Of a stretch of DNA of 64,000 bases, positions 55,176 through 63,308 are shown in pieces. Source of the stretch: Mycolicibacterium sp. CBMA 234 (lineage in GTDB: Bacteria > Actinomycetota > Actinomycetes > Mycobacteriales > Mycobacteriaceae); assembly GCF_009729415.1 (NCBI RefSeq), contig NZ_MPKW01000009.1, forward strand, positions 124,001-188,000, read 5' to 3'. The first letter of the stretch is position 1. Every line of letters starts with the position of its first letter. Made by a program: the position numbers and the translations under genes. The notes beneath the pieces are model-generated. The model saw nothing but the letters and a program-made list of their open reading frames with translations, was not told where the DNA came from and ran no database searches.

Positions 55176-56642
55176 ATGACCGCACCCATGGAATTGCTCG
55201 TCAAGCACCGGATGTTGATCGGTGGTCAGGCGCGCGACAGCGCTTCCGGCGAGGTCATCGAGATCCGTGACAAGTTCGACGGTCACCTCATCGGTACCGT
55301 CCCCGCCGGCACCGTCGCGGATGCGCAGGACGCGCTCGACGCGGCAGTCTGGGGCGCCGAAACATGGTCGGCGACACCAGCTTTCCGTAGGGCGGCAATA
55401 CTCCGGGCGGCGGCGGCACAGATCCGGGCCGATCGCGCGCAGCTGAGTGCGATGCTGTCGGCCGAGAACGGGAAGACCATCGCTGACGCCAGGATGGAGA
55501 TCGACACCACCGCGCGCATCTTCGATGGTTTCGCCGAAGAATCACTGCGGTTGTTCGGGCAGACCATCCCGCTGGACATTCAGGACGGGCTGCAGTCGGA
55601 CCTGATGCTCACGGTGCGTGAACCACTCGGCGTCATGGTGGGCATCGTCCCGTTCAACTTTCCGGCCGAGCTGTACGCCCACAAGGTGGGTGCCGCACTG
55701 GCCGCCGGCAACGCGATGATCGTCAAGCCGCCGGAGGACGATCCGATCGTCACCGTCATGCTCACCGAGATCCTGCACCGGGCCGGAGTCCCCGGTGCCG
55801 CACTGCAATTGGTCACCGGATACGGCCACGTCGTCGGCGCGCACCTCTCCAGTAGTCCCGACATCGCCGCGGTCACGTTCACCGGCAGCACCGCGGTGGG
55901 CGCCGTCATCGCCGCCAACGCCGGCCGCAACATCGTGCGCGTCTTCCTCGAACTCAGTGGCAACGACGCCTTCATCGTCTGCGACGATGCCGATCTCGAC
56001 ACCGCTCTCGACCACGCCGTCGCAGGGCGCACCTATGCCAACGGACAGGTGTGCGTCGCTACCAAGCGCATCATGGTGGTCCGGTCTCGGTACCAGGAGT
56101 TCGTGGACCGACTGCGCGATCGGGTCGCCGCGCTTCGGGTTGGTGACCAGCGCTGCGAAACCACCGATGTCGGCCCGCTGATCAGCGTCGAGGCGGCCCG
56201 GACCGTCGAGCAGCAGATACATACGGCAGTCGAGCAGGGCGCGCGACTGCTGGTCGGCGGCACCCGGCGCGGCGCCTTCATCGACCCCACCCTGCTGGAG
56301 ATCGACACGCGAGTCGGCATCGCGACCGATGAAGAGATCTTCGGGCCCGTGTTCTCGGTGCTCGCCGTCGAGGACCTCGACGGGGCCATCGACATCGCCA
56401 ACGCCTCCCAATTCGGCCTCAACGCAGCGGTTTTCACCAACGACGTCACGCAGGCCATCCGGGCCGGGCGGCGCATCAAGGCCGGCATCGTCTCGGTCAA
56501 CGGCGGCAACACCTACCGGCCTGATGTGGCCGCGTTCGGTGGCTACAAGAAGAGCGGGCTGGGACGCGAAGGTCTCGGCTACACGCTCGATGAATTCACC
56601 CAGGTCAAGAGCATCGTGCTGCGGGGCGTGCTCGCCGGTTGA
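55176..56642 (+). CDS. NAD(P)-dependent aldehyde dehydrogenase
   Basis: A 488-aa ALDH: IVPFNFPAELYAHKVG (Asn), FTGSTAVGAVI, LELSGNDAFIV (Glu), YANGQVCVATKR (nucleophile Cys), EIFGPVFSV, FGGYKKSGLGREG. Closest in feel to succinate/glyceraldehyde-type semialdehyde dehydrogenases; the LELSGND segment is unusual for LELGGKS. AGAGGA lies 8 nt before the ATG. Probably oxidises the aldehyde made by the transketolase/aminotransferase/ADH set. Confidence 0.92.
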   Translation: MTAPMELLVKHRMLIGGQARDSASGEVIEIRDKFDGHLIGTVPAGTVADAQDALDAAVWGAETWSATPAFRRAAILRAAAAQIRADRAQLSAMLSAENGKTIADARMEIDTTARIFDGFAEESLRLFGQTIPLDIQDGLQSDLMLTVREPLGVMVGIVPFNFPAELYAHKVGAALAAGNAMIVKPPEDDPIVTVMLTEILHRAGVPGAALQLVTGYGHVVGAHLSSSPDIAAVTFTGSTAVGAVIAANAGRNIVRVFLELSGNDAFIVCDDADLDTALDHAVAGRTYANGQVCVATKRIMVVRSRYQEFVDRLRDRVAALRVGDQRCETTDVGPLISVEAARTVEQQIHTAVEQGARLLVGGTRRGAFIDPTLLEIDTRVGIATDEEIFGPVFSVLAVEDLDGAIDIANASQFGLNAAVFTNDVTQAIRAGRRIKAGIVSVNGGNTYRPDVAAFGGYKKSGLGREGLGYTLDEFTQVKSIVLRGVLAG

Positions 56643-56688
56643 CCGCAATCAGACCCACACCGGACCGCTGAGCCCGGCATCCCAGACA

Positions 56689-58167
56689 ATGTCGTCAGAA
56701 AGCCGAAAATCAATGATCAACACTCCACAATCCGAATCAGCGACCCTGGAAGCAGAGCCCGGGGCACACACCATGCTGCAGCGCGGGCTGGGCGTGGGAT
56801 CGATCGTGTTCATGGTGGTCGCCGCGGCCGCGCCACTGGCCGTCGTGACCGCAAGCGTCCCGATCATCATCTCGGTGAGCGGTAGCGCAGCCGCCCCGCA
56901 GTTCTTCCTGATCGCCATGGTCATCCTGGCGCTGTTCTCGGTCGGCTTCACCGCGATGAGCAAGTACGTACCGAATGCCGGCGCGTTCTACTCATATATT
57001 CAGCGCGGTCTGGGACGCCATATCGGGGTGGGCGCAGCGGCATTGGCGCTGGGGTCCTACGGGGTCATGCTCATCGGGCTGTATACCTACCTCGGCGTGG
57101 CCACCTCGAAGTTGTTGACTGCGGTGCACATCGGAATTCCCTGGTGGGCCAGCGCAATTGGCTGGGTATTGCTGGTCGGCATCCTCGGCTACCGCGACAT
57201 CGAGCTCAGCTCGAAGGTGCTGGGAGTGTTGCTGATCGCCGAGACACTGGCTGTCGTCCTCGTCGACGTCGGCGTCATCAGCGGCGGCGGGGCCGGTGGG
57301 CTGAGCCTCGTGCCGGTGTCACCGTCCGAATTCGCCACCGGCGCACCGAGTCTCGGATTGATGTTCGCCTTCTTCTGTTTCATCGGATTCGAGGCCACCG
57401 CGGTGTTCCGCAATGAGGCCAAGGACCCTGACCGCACCATTCCGCGAGCGACGTACACGGCGGTCGTCTTCATCGGCCTGTTCTACGCCCTGGCGGCCTG
57501 GGTCGTGGTTCAGGGGCTGGGTGTCGATCGCGCCGTCGCGGTGGCCACCGCCGAGCCCGAGAACGTCGTGCAGAACCTGGCCAGCACCTACGTCTCCCCG
57601 ATCCTGACCGACGTGATCCAGGTGCTTCTGGTGACCAGCTTCTTCGCCTGCGTGCTGTCATTCCACAACGTGATCACGCGCTATCAATTCACGTTGGCCA
57701 CGAAGGGTCTGCTGCCGTCGTCGCTCGCCGAGATCGACGGCCGGCACCGCACGCCGTCCCGGTCTTCGCTTGTCTTCACAGTGATTTCGCTGACCGCCAT
57801 GGTGGCCGTGGCGGTGATCGGATGGGACCCGATCAGCCAGACCTACATGTGGTTCTCGGGAGCTTCCACGCTGGGCCTGATCGCCTTGATGGCGATGACC
57901 AGCCTGGCAGTCATCGTCTTCTTCCGGACCCGGCAATGCGGTCCGAGCTTGTGGCACACCGTGATCGCTCCCGGGCTGTCGTTCGTCGGACTCACCGCGA
58001 TTCTGGTTCTGGTGATCACGAACTTCTCGCTGCTGGTCGGCAGTACCACCACCGCGGTGGTGCTCGGTGGGCTCATCGTGGCGATCTTCGCCGCGGGCAT
58101 CCTCGTCGCCGAGCGAGTCAGGCGCAGCCGCCCGGATCGCTATGAGGCGCTGGTACAGGACAACTAG
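56689..58167 (+). CDS. APC-family amino acid permease
   Basis: A 492-aa transporter with 12 predicted helices and the APC opening LQRGLGVGSIVFMVVAAAAPLAVV. GFEATAVFRNEAKDPDRTIPRA is the conserved helix-6/loop motif. Substrate is an amino acid or amine, consistent with the aminotransferase and Lrp regulator nearby. Start ATG 56689 or 56713; neither has a strong ribosome-binding site. Follows the ALDH gene by 46 bp. Confidence 0.9.
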   Translation: MSSESRKSMINTPQSESATLEAEPGAHTMLQRGLGVGSIVFMVVAAAAPLAVVTASVPIIISVSGSAAAPQFFLIAMVILALFSVGFTAMSKYVPNAGAFYSYIQRGLGRHIGVGAAALALGSYGVMLIGLYTYLGVATSKLLTAVHIGIPWWASAIGWVLLVGILGYRDIELSSKVLGVLLIAETLAVVLVDVGVISGGGAGGLSLVPVSPSEFATGAPSLGLMFAFFCFIGFEATAVFRNEAKDPDRTIPRATYTAVVFIGLFYALAAWVVVQGLGVDRAVAVATAEPENVVQNLASTYVSPILTDVIQVLLVTSFFACVLSFHNVITRYQFTLATKGLLPSSLAEIDGRHRTPSRSSLVFTVISLTAMVAVAVIGWDPISQTYMWFSGASTLGLIALMAMTSLAVIVFFRTRQCGPSLWHTVIAPGLSFVGLTAILVLVITNFSLLVGSTTTAVVLGGLIVAIFAAGILVAERVRRSRPDRYEALVQDN

Positions 58168-58181
58168 TACGTCGTCCGGAA

Positions 58182-58208
58182 GCGGCGGTGCCTACCGGGC
58201 GCCGCCGC
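58182..58208. terminator. GC-rich hairpin between convergent permease and ygfZ-like genes
   Basis: GCGGCGG (58182-58188) pairs with CCGCCGC (58202-58208), overlapping the last codons of the ygfZ-like gene. Plausible terminator, weakly supported. Confidence 0.35.
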
Positions 58209-59256
58209 GCAGCCGGTCCACTGCCGCCCGGCCCGCGCCCGCCGACGTGTCTGCGTCCGGTAGCGAGTCTGGGTCGATTGCCGCCGGCACTTGAGCGTCG
58301 CCTCCGGTGGTCAGCTCGGTGTCGGCGGGGACGCCGCGCTTGAGCAGCGCCAGTGCGATCGGGCCCAGGTCAACATGCTCGGCGACGGTGCCGACCCGGC
58401 CGATCGCCCGCTCGCCGGCCAGCACCGGATCACCCGTCGTGGGACGGTCGTCGCCGCCGTCCAGGTGCAGCAAGGCCAGCATGCGCGGCGGCTTGCCCAG
58501 ATTGTGGACCCGCGCGATCGTCTCCTGGCCGCGGTAACAGCCCTTGTCCAGGTGCACGGCGCCGACGCCGGGGCCGCCGATCCAGCCGACCTCGTGCGGG
58601 ATGGTCCGCTCGTCGGTGTCGACGCCCAGCCGCGGTCGCAGCGCTGCCACGCGAAGGGCTTCGTAAGCCCACAGTCCGGCGGGCCGCACACCCGCGTCCA
58701 GCAGCCGCTGGCGCCACGTCGCGGCATCGGCCCGCGGCACCACCAGATCGACCTCCTGCGCGCCGACCCGGCGCACGAAACCGCCGCCGGGTAGCGGGGT
58801 GGCAGTCCACTCGGCGTCCGGGGTGGGCAGGTCCAGCTGGTTGACGGCCGGGCCGAGCAGTGACAGCACCGCGAGGTCGGCGGGCGCCACCTCGACCTTG
58901 GACCAGAACACCATCTTGCGCAGGAAGTCGGCGAGCGGCTCTCCGCGCCACGGCTCGGTGTCCAGCGTGGTGACGCCGCCCAGTTCGGTCTGCAGCCAGT
59001 GATCCTCGACCCGGCCCTGCAAGTCCAGGCTCAGGTTCTGCACGACGGACCCTTCCGGCAGGGCGCTGACGTGCTGACTGGAGATGGTGTGCAGCCACGT
59101 CTGGCGATCGTCGCCGGTGAGCTCGATGGTCGCGCGATGACCGCGGTCGACGACGACGGCCTCGGTGGCGGCGGCACGCTGCTCCCCGAGCGGGTCGCCG
59201 TAGTGCCAGACGGCACCGGCGTCGGGTCCGGATTCAGGGGCGGGAACGGCGCTCAT
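58192..59256 (-). CDS. YgfZ/GcvT-fold folate-binding protein (Rv0811c-like)
   Basis: A 354-aa protein of the aminomethyltransferase-like YgfZ family, which uses tetrahydrofolate in Fe-S cluster maintenance. The signature DKGCYRGQETIAR (K-G-C-Y-x-G-Q-E) with its conserved Cys is present, with GcvT-like TGDDRQTWLHTISSQ at the N-terminus. ATG 59256 is 6 nt after TAGGCT (59268-59263), so leaderless. Divergent from the aminodeoxychorismate lyase, also a folate-linked gene. Confidence 0.92.
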   Translation of the reverse strand: MSAVPAPESGPDAGAVWHYGDPLGEQRAAATEAVVVDRGHRATIELTGDDRQTWLHTISSQHVSALPEGSVVQNLSLDLQGRVEDHWLQTELGGVTTLDTEPWRGEPLADFLRKMVFWSKVEVAPADLAVLSLLGPAVNQLDLPTPDAEWTATPLPGGGFVRRVGAQEVDLVVPRADAATWRQRLLDAGVRPAGLWAYEALRVAALRPRLGVDTDERTIPHEVGWIGGPGVGAVHLDKGCYRGQETIARVHNLGKPPRMLALLHLDGGDDRPTTGDPVLAGERAIGRVGTVAEHVDLGPIALALLKRGVPADTELTTGGDAQVPAAIDPDSLPDADTSAGAGRAAVDRLRGGAR

Positions 59257-59262
59257 CCTTCG

Positions 59263-59289
59263 AGCCTAGTTCGATGGTCCGGCTAGCCT
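59263..59289. promoter_or_regulatory. Paired divergent leaderless promoters (ygfZ-like / pabC-like)
   Basis: Minus-strand TAGGCT (59268-59263) serves the ygfZ-like gene, 6 nt to its ATG. Plus-strand TAGCCT (59284-59289) serves the lyase, 7 nt to its GTG. The start codons are only 40 bp apart, so the two promoters must compete for space. Confidence 0.55.
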
Positions 59290-59296
59290 TCTGGCC

Positions 59297-60121
59297 GTGA
59301 CCATTCCGGCGCAGACCACCCCGCCGCCGATCGTCGTCGCGGTCCACGGCTGCCGCGCCTCGATTCGCGCCGACGACGCGGTGTTCGCCCGTGGCGACGG
59401 CGTATTCGAGACGGCGTTGGTGCGCTCTGGTGTGGTCCTGCTGCTGGATGAGCACCTGGCACGGCTGACGGCGTCTGCGGCCCTGGCGGGTCTGGTCTGT
59501 CCCCCAGCGGCCTTGTGGCGCGCGGCCATAGCGGCCGCCGTCGGCCAGTGGCCGGGGGCGGGGGAGTCGGTGCTGCGGCTGGTGCTGGGTCGCGGGAGTG
59601 ACGGTGTGGTGGCCTTCGCGATGGTCTCAGCGCTGCCGGAGCGCGTCGCTGCAGCCCGCCGCGATGGCGTGGCGGCGGTGACCCTCGTGCGGCCGCACTG
59701 GCCGCTGGCGGCCGCGAAATCACTGTCCTACGCCGCGAACCTGTCCGCGCTCCGGCACGCCACGCGTCTCGGTGCCGACGACGCCGTTTTCGTCGATGCG
59801 GCCGGTGCCGTCCTTGAGGGGCCGCGGTCGGCCGTCGTGCTGGCCGTCGCCGACTCTCGTGGTGATCCCGTTCTGGTGACGCCGGACGCGGCGGCGATCC
59901 TGCCGTCGACCACCCAGCGTGCGGTGTTCGCGGCGGCGGCTGCGCGGGGCGTCGAATGCGTGTACCGGCCGGTGTCTGTTGCGGATTTATTTGCCGCGCA
60001 AGGCGTTTGGCTGCTGTCGAGCATCACGTTGGCGGCTCGGGTGCACACCCTGGACGGGGTGACTTTGCCGGCATCGCCATTCGAGACATTGATCGCCGCC
60101 TTGATCGCCGGGCAGTTCTGA
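59297..60121 (+). CDS. Class IV aminotransferase, aminodeoxychorismate lyase (Rv0812-like)
   Basis: A 274-aa fold-type IV PLP enzyme producing p-aminobenzoate. DDAVFARGDGVFETALV at the N-terminus, Schiff-base Lys in AAAKSLSYAANLSALRHA, and DDAVFVDAAGAVLEGPRSAVVL follow the PabC/D-amino-acid aminotransferase pattern. Leaderless GTG start. Position matches Rv0812. D-amino-acid or branched-chain aminotransferase activity cannot be excluded. Confidence 0.88.
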   Translation: MTIPAQTTPPPIVVAVHGCRASIRADDAVFARGDGVFETALVRSGVVLLLDEHLARLTASAALAGLVCPPAALWRAAIAAAVGQWPGAGESVLRLVLGRGSDGVVAFAMVSALPERVAAARRDGVAAVTLVRPHWPLAAAKSLSYAANLSALRHATRLGADDAVFVDAAGAVLEGPRSAVVLAVADSRGDPVLVTPDAAAILPSTTQRAVFAAAAARGVECVYRPVSVADLFAAQGVWLLSSITLAARVHTLDGVTLPASPFETLIAALIAGQF

Positions 60122-60448
60122 GTCTCGAAAAAAACCGGTTGTCGGGGCTCGGACCTGGGAGTACGGTCGCACGTACACAGGGAAGGAGGTGGTCCGACAA
60201 TTGATTACTTTGTGGACATGTGAGGTGGCTGCCCGCTAGTAGCGCCGGGTAATTCCCGAGCGCGCTCGCGAATTCCCGCAGTCACCCGGCCCCCGAGCCT
60301 TCCGGTTTTGTCCAACCTGGAACTTTGGCTCGGGGGCTGCCTCATGTCTGGGGTAGGTCAGGCCACGCGCGTCGAGATCAACGAAATGGCCGTCATCGCG
60401 AGGGGTATGGCAACCATTTCGTCCGTCTGGACGAAAGGCAGGACCGCT
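60122..60448 (+). ncRNA. Structured transcript candidate between convergent genes
   Basis: A 327-bp gap with a well-formed promoter, TTGTCG (60139-60144), 17 nt, TACGGT (60162-60167), predicting +1 near 60174. Downstream come AAGGAGG, a 12-codon ORF (60201-60239), and inverted repeats: GCCGGGT/ACCCGGC (60244-60250/60284-60290) enclosing palindrome CGAGCGCGCTCG (60257-60268) and two AATTCCCG copies, then CCCCCGAGCC/GGCTCGGGGG (60290-60299/60327-60336). The last, a 10-bp stem, could terminate it. No downstream plus-strand gene exists, so a small RNA with a peptide is plausible. Confidence 0.4.
60201..60239 (+). CDS. Possible 12-aa peptide ORF
   Basis: TTG start, 12 codons (LITLWTCEVAAR), TAG stop, with AAGGAGG (60183-60189) 11 nt upstream. 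It sits just after the predicted +1 and directly before the hairpins, as leader peptides do. An alternative frame from ATT 60200 ends after 7 codons. Too short for coding statistics. Confidence 0.3.
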   Translation: MITLWTCEVAAR

Positions 60449-61174
60449 TTAGCCGACGAAACGCGACAAGCGCGCGGAGAGGTGTGGGGCCAGCCCGCCG
60501 TCGGCGTCGACGCGCTCCTCGACATAGGCCAGGTCGCCGTTCTCAATAATCCCGTAGAGGCGCTTCGCACCGCCGACCAGCACGCCCGACTTGCTGCGCG
60601 CCAGGGCGTCGGTGGCCAACTCCCAGGACGCCTGGTTCAGCGGGGCGCCGTAGAAGAGCTCGACGTAGCCGGCCGAATGCGCCAGCAGCAGTTCGATGGC
60701 CTGGGACTCATCCTGGCCGTGGGGATCGGTCGGGTCGTTGACGAACCGCCAGTACCCGGTCTCGCGCAGCCCCGGCTCGGCGTAGTTGCCGGTCTCGTCG
60801 AGCCGCCATGAGCGGGCATCCCAACTGAGGAAGTCGCCGCCGTTGTGCGACACGATGATCTGTTGGCCGAAGCGGTAGTCGCCCTCGGAGTCGCGGCCTT
60901 CGCCTTCACCGCGCCAGACGCCGACGAGCGGCAGCAGCGCCAGCAAGGCGTCGTTGAAATGCGCGCCCTCACGCAGGTTGGCGGTATCCGCCGGGAGGGG
61001 GAGATCGTCAAAACCCGGGACGTTGCGCGCGGCCGTGGCCTTCGCGCGGTCAGCGGCCGCGACAATGGCGCGGTCGCCGGAGCCTGCCGGTACGCCGAGC
61101 TCAGAGTCCAGATCGTCCGGGCCGTCAGTGGCCGGATTGCTCCTCGCGTGCGCGGGGTCCTGAGCGGACGTCAC
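60449..61174 (-). CDS. Nitrobindin-like heme-binding beta-barrel protein (Rv0813c-like)
   Basis: A 241-aa protein. After a variable N-terminus (1-75) comes the nitrobindin/THAP4-type barrel with GVWRGEGEG (85-93, GxWxGxGxG) and the C-terminal HLSARLSR, whose His231 corresponds to the heme ligand. Likely binds ferric heme and nitric oxide or peroxynitrite. GTG 61174 overlaps the stop of the 32-aa membrane peptide by 4 bp (GTGA), so translation is coupled. Confidence 0.88.
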   Translation of the reverse strand: MTSAQDPAHARSNPATDGPDDLDSELGVPAGSGDRAIVAAADRAKATAARNVPGFDDLPLPADTANLREGAHFNDALLALLPLVGVWRGEGEGRDSEGDYRFGQQIIVSHNGGDFLSWDARSWRLDETGNYAEPGLRETGYWRFVNDPTDPHGQDESQAIELLLAHSAGYVELFYGAPLNQASWELATDALARSKSGVLVGGAKRLYGIIENGDLAYVEERVDADGGLAPHLSARLSRFVG

Positions 61175-61269
61175 GACTCGTCGGTGATCAGCCGGTAAAG
61201 CGCGTACAGCGCGAACCAGGTGATGGCCAGCGAGGCCACAACCAGCAAGATCTCGAAGAAAAGAACCAC
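61171..61269 (-). CDS. 32-aa leaderless small membrane protein
   Basis: GTG start at 61269, then [19 protein letters not shown] and a short [13 protein letters not shown] tail: one transmembrane helix filling most of the peptide. TAACCT (61283-61278) lies 8 nt upstream, so the message is leaderless. Its TGA overlaps the nitrobindin GTG by 4 bp. It may be the small protein named MtfM in some mycobacterial annotations (from memory, unverified). Confidence 0.72.
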   Translation of the reverse strand: MVLFFEILLVVASLAITWFALYALYRLITDES

Positions 61270-61277
61270 GGACAGAC

Positions 61278-61283
61278 AGGTTA
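61278..61283 (-). promoter_or_regulatory. -10 (TAACCT) of the small membrane protein operon
   Basis: TAACCT on the minus strand, 8 nt before the GTG at 61269. Confidence 0.52.
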
Positions 61284-61326
61284 CTCGGGATGCGGGTGTG
61301 ACGTGCGCCGCACCGGCCGCTCAAAT

Positions 61327-61387
61327 GCGACGAGCGACCGCATCTGCACGTCCAGACACTCGGAATGCAAACACGGCCGCTCGCGGC
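61327..61387. repeat. Copy of the GAGCG palindromic repeat family
   Basis: GCAAACACGGCCGCTCGCGG (61367-61386) matches the 20-bp unit at 31696-31715 at 17 of 20 positions. With the left arm 61327-61347 it forms an inverted repeat paired at about 15 of 21 positions. It lies in the gap between sseC2 and the small membrane protein promoter. Confidence 0.6.
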
Positions 61388-61455
61388 AGTGGGACTACAA
61401 CAGGTTCGGTACTGGGCCGAACTCCTCAGCCGCGCGTACCTCGCCTTGATCGTCG

Positions 61456-61758
61456 TTAGGCGACCTTGACGTCGACCTCGTGGATGCCGGCACCAGTCGG
61501 CGCCACCACGGCGTCGCCGTTGCCGACCTTGGACAGCGCACGCAGCGTCCAGGTGCCGGGGGCGGCGAAGAACCGGAAGTCACCGGTGGCCGACGCGACG
61601 ACCTCGGCGGTGAACTCGTCCGTGCTGTCCAGCAGCCGCACGAACGCGCCACCGACCGGGTGGCCCGAGCCATCGACGACGCGGCCGGTGATCACGGTTT
61701 CCTTCTCCAGGTCAACGCTGGCGGGCAGCGTCAGGCCTTGCTTGGGTGCAGAGCACAT
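61456..61758 (-). CDS. sseC2: SseC2-like DUF1416 sulfur-metabolism protein
   Basis: A 100-aa beta-rich, carboxypeptidase-regulatory-like domain protein: [58 protein letters not shown]. Nearly the same as M. tuberculosis SseC. ATG 61758 lies 1 nt after the cysA2 stop; a longer frame inside cysA2 is ignored. Always paired with the thiosulfate sulfurtransferase; exact role unknown. Confidence 0.95.
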   Translation of the reverse strand: MCSAPKQGLTLPASVDLEKETVITGRVVDGSGHPVGGAFVRLLDSTDEFTAEVVASATGDFRFFAAPGTWTLRALSKVGNGDAVVAPTGAGIHEVDVKVA

Positions 61759-61759
61759 A

Positions 61760-62596
61760 TCAGTTTCCCAACTCGATCGGGGCACCCACCAGGGAGCCGT
61801 ATTCGGTCCAACTGCCGTCGTAGTTCTTTACATTCCGGTGACCCAGCAATTCCTGCAGCACGAACCAGGTGTGCGACGAGCGCTCACCGATGCGGCAGTA
61901 GGCGATGGTCTCCTTCTCGCCGTCGAGGCCGGCGTCGGCGTAGATCTTCGCCAGCTCCTCGTCGGACTTGAAGGTGCCGTCGTCGTTTGCGGCGCGGCTC
62001 CACGGCACGTTGATGGCGCTCGGCACGTGGCCGGGACGCTGGCTCTGCTCCTGCGGCAGGTGCGCGGGCGCCAGAATCTTGCCGGAGAACTCGTCGGGCG
62101 AACGGACGTCGACCAGGTTCTTGGTGTTGATCGCGGCGATCACCTCGTCGCGGAATGCGCGGATGCTGTTGTCGATCGGTTGGGCCGCGTACGACGTGGC
62201 CGGGCGGTCGGTTGCGTCCTTGACCAGTGGGCGGTCATCGAGCTCCCAGCGCTTGCGGCCGCCGTCGAGCAGCTTGACATCGCCATGGCCGTACAGCTTG
62301 AAGTACCAGTAGGCGTAGGCCGCGAACCAGTTGTTGTTGCCGCCGTAGAGGACCACGGTGTCGTCGTTGCTGATGCCCTTGTCGGACAACAGCTTCGAGA
62401 ACTGCTGCTGGTCGACGAAGTCACGCTTGACCGAGTCCTGCAGATCATCGCGCCAGTCCAGCTTGACGGCGCCGGGGATGTGGCCCTCGTCGTCGTAGGC
62501 GCTGGTGTTCTCGTCGACCTCGACGAACACCACGCCGGCGGTGTCGAGGTTGTTCTCGGCCCATTCGGTCGAGACCAGGACGTCGGAACGTGCCAT
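61760..62596 (-). CDS. cysA2: Thiosulfate sulfurtransferase (rhodanese)
   Basis: A 278-aa two-domain rhodanese. The N-domain is inactive-like; the C-domain holds catalytic Cys234 in YCRIGERSSHTWF. Conserved VSTEWAENNLD, HIPGAVKLDWRDDLQD and VDVRSPDEFSGK. It transfers sulfane sulfur from thiosulfate to thiol acceptors and supports sulfur-carrier proteins. In an operon behind DUF4395 and ahead of sseC2. Confidence 0.96.
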   Translation of the reverse strand: MARSDVLVSTEWAENNLDTAGVVFVEVDENTSAYDDEGHIPGAVKLDWRDDLQDSVKRDFVDQQQFSKLLSDKGISNDDTVVLYGGNNNWFAAYAYWYFKLYGHGDVKLLDGGRKRWELDDRPLVKDATDRPATSYAAQPIDNSIRAFRDEVIAAINTKNLVDVRSPDEFSGKILAPAHLPQEQSQRPGHVPSAINVPWSRAANDDGTFKSDEELAKIYADAGLDGEKETIAYCRIGERSSHTWFVLQELLGHRNVKNYDGSWTEYGSLVGAPIELGN

Positions 62597-62634
62597 GTAC
62601 GAATTCCTTTCGGTTTCTTTCGAGCTCTAGCGGT

Positions 62635-63102
62635 TCAGGTGGCGGGGATCGCCGAGCGGCGCAGTCGCGCCACCAGGGGGTAGATCTGGCAGCCCAGGCA
62701 GATGCCGAAGGCGGCGTTGAGGAACGCGGCGACGAGTGCGAACGCGGTGGCGGTCAGGCCCAGCGCCGTGATGCCCGCGGCGAAGCCGACAGTTCCGGCG
62801 ATCGCGAACAGTAGCCCAACAAGCTGGGCGAACTTCAGTGGCGCGACCGGTTCCTTCTCAGTCACGGGCGTCAGCCGGGGGGCGATGAACGTGGCGAAGA
62901 TGCGGCCGTACGGGTGGCGGCGCGGCCCGCCGACTGCACCGATGGCGAAGATCACGGCTTGCACGCCGAGGATCAGGGCGGCGGCGGTGGGGCTGGCGGC
63001 CGAGGTCAGCAGCGCAGCGATCAGCACGCCGGTGGTGAGCCAGGCTGCGAAGCGGGGTCCACGCACGTCGACCTGCGGAGTTTCGATGGAATTGTTCGAC
63101 AT
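62635..63102 (-). CDS. DUF4395 membrane protein
   Basis: A 155-aa protein with four hydrophobic segments and the DUF4395 features VDVRGPRFAAW at the start and FGICLGCQIYPLVARL at the end, with a CxxC (CLGC). DUF4395 proteins accompany rhodanese and thioredoxin genes and may transport or handle a sulfur species. ATG 63102 has AGGAGC 6 nt upstream, which is complementary to GCTCC near 63178-63182 in the leader. Confidence 0.88.
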   Translation of the reverse strand: MSNNSIETPQVDVRGPRFAAWLTTGVLIAALLTSAASPTAAALILGVQAVIFAIGAVGGPRRHPYGRIFATFIAPRLTPVTEKEPVAPLKFAQLVGLLFAIAGTVGFAAGITALGLTATAFALVAAFLNAAFGICLGCQIYPLVARLRRSAIPAT

Positions 63103-63208
63103 GGGAATGCTCCTGTTGTTGGTAACCGGGGAGGCGGCCGCAGGGTGTGATGTGCGGCCTGCCGCAGTGGGCTGCTCGGAGCGCAACACGAAACGAGGAC
63201 GTGGCTAC
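63103..63208 (-). promoter_or_regulatory. Attenuator leader between poly-Cys ORF and DUF4395
   Basis: On the minus strand GCTCC (63182-63178) can pair with GGAGC (63113-63109), hiding the DUF4395 ribosome-binding site. Competing hairpins such as TGCGG-CAGG-CCGCA near the middle could form instead. A ribosome held on the Cys codons just upstream would change this choice. Confidence 0.5.
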
Positions 63209-63301
63209 TCAGCAGCTACAACAACAACAGCAACAACCCGCGACGCGGCACAGATCCACTGCGCGGCGCTTGGTGAGCCGCAGCTCGAGGCGGGATGACA
63301 C
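63209..63301 (-). CDS. Leaderless 30-aa polycysteine leader peptide
   Basis: GTG start at 63301, 30 codons. The N-terminal part is basic (MSSRLELRLTKRR) and the end is VAGCCCCCCSC, seven Cys in the last eight residues. TAAGCT (63314-63309) lies 7 nt upstream, so the mRNA starts at the GTG. Polycysteine leaderless ORFs are known in mycobacteria as cysteine-responsive attenuators of sulfur operons; this one precedes DUF4395-cysA2-sseC2. Below usual gene-finder size limits. Confidence 0.88.
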   Translation of the reverse strand: MSSRLELRLTKRRAVDLCRVAGCCCCCCSC

Positions 63302-63308
63302 GGCAGAC

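Noticed and set aside
60308..60811. 167-codon plus-strand frame overlapping the nitrobindin gene
   Set aside because: Most of it is antisense to a conserved gene; the non-overlapping part contains the hairpins discussed above.
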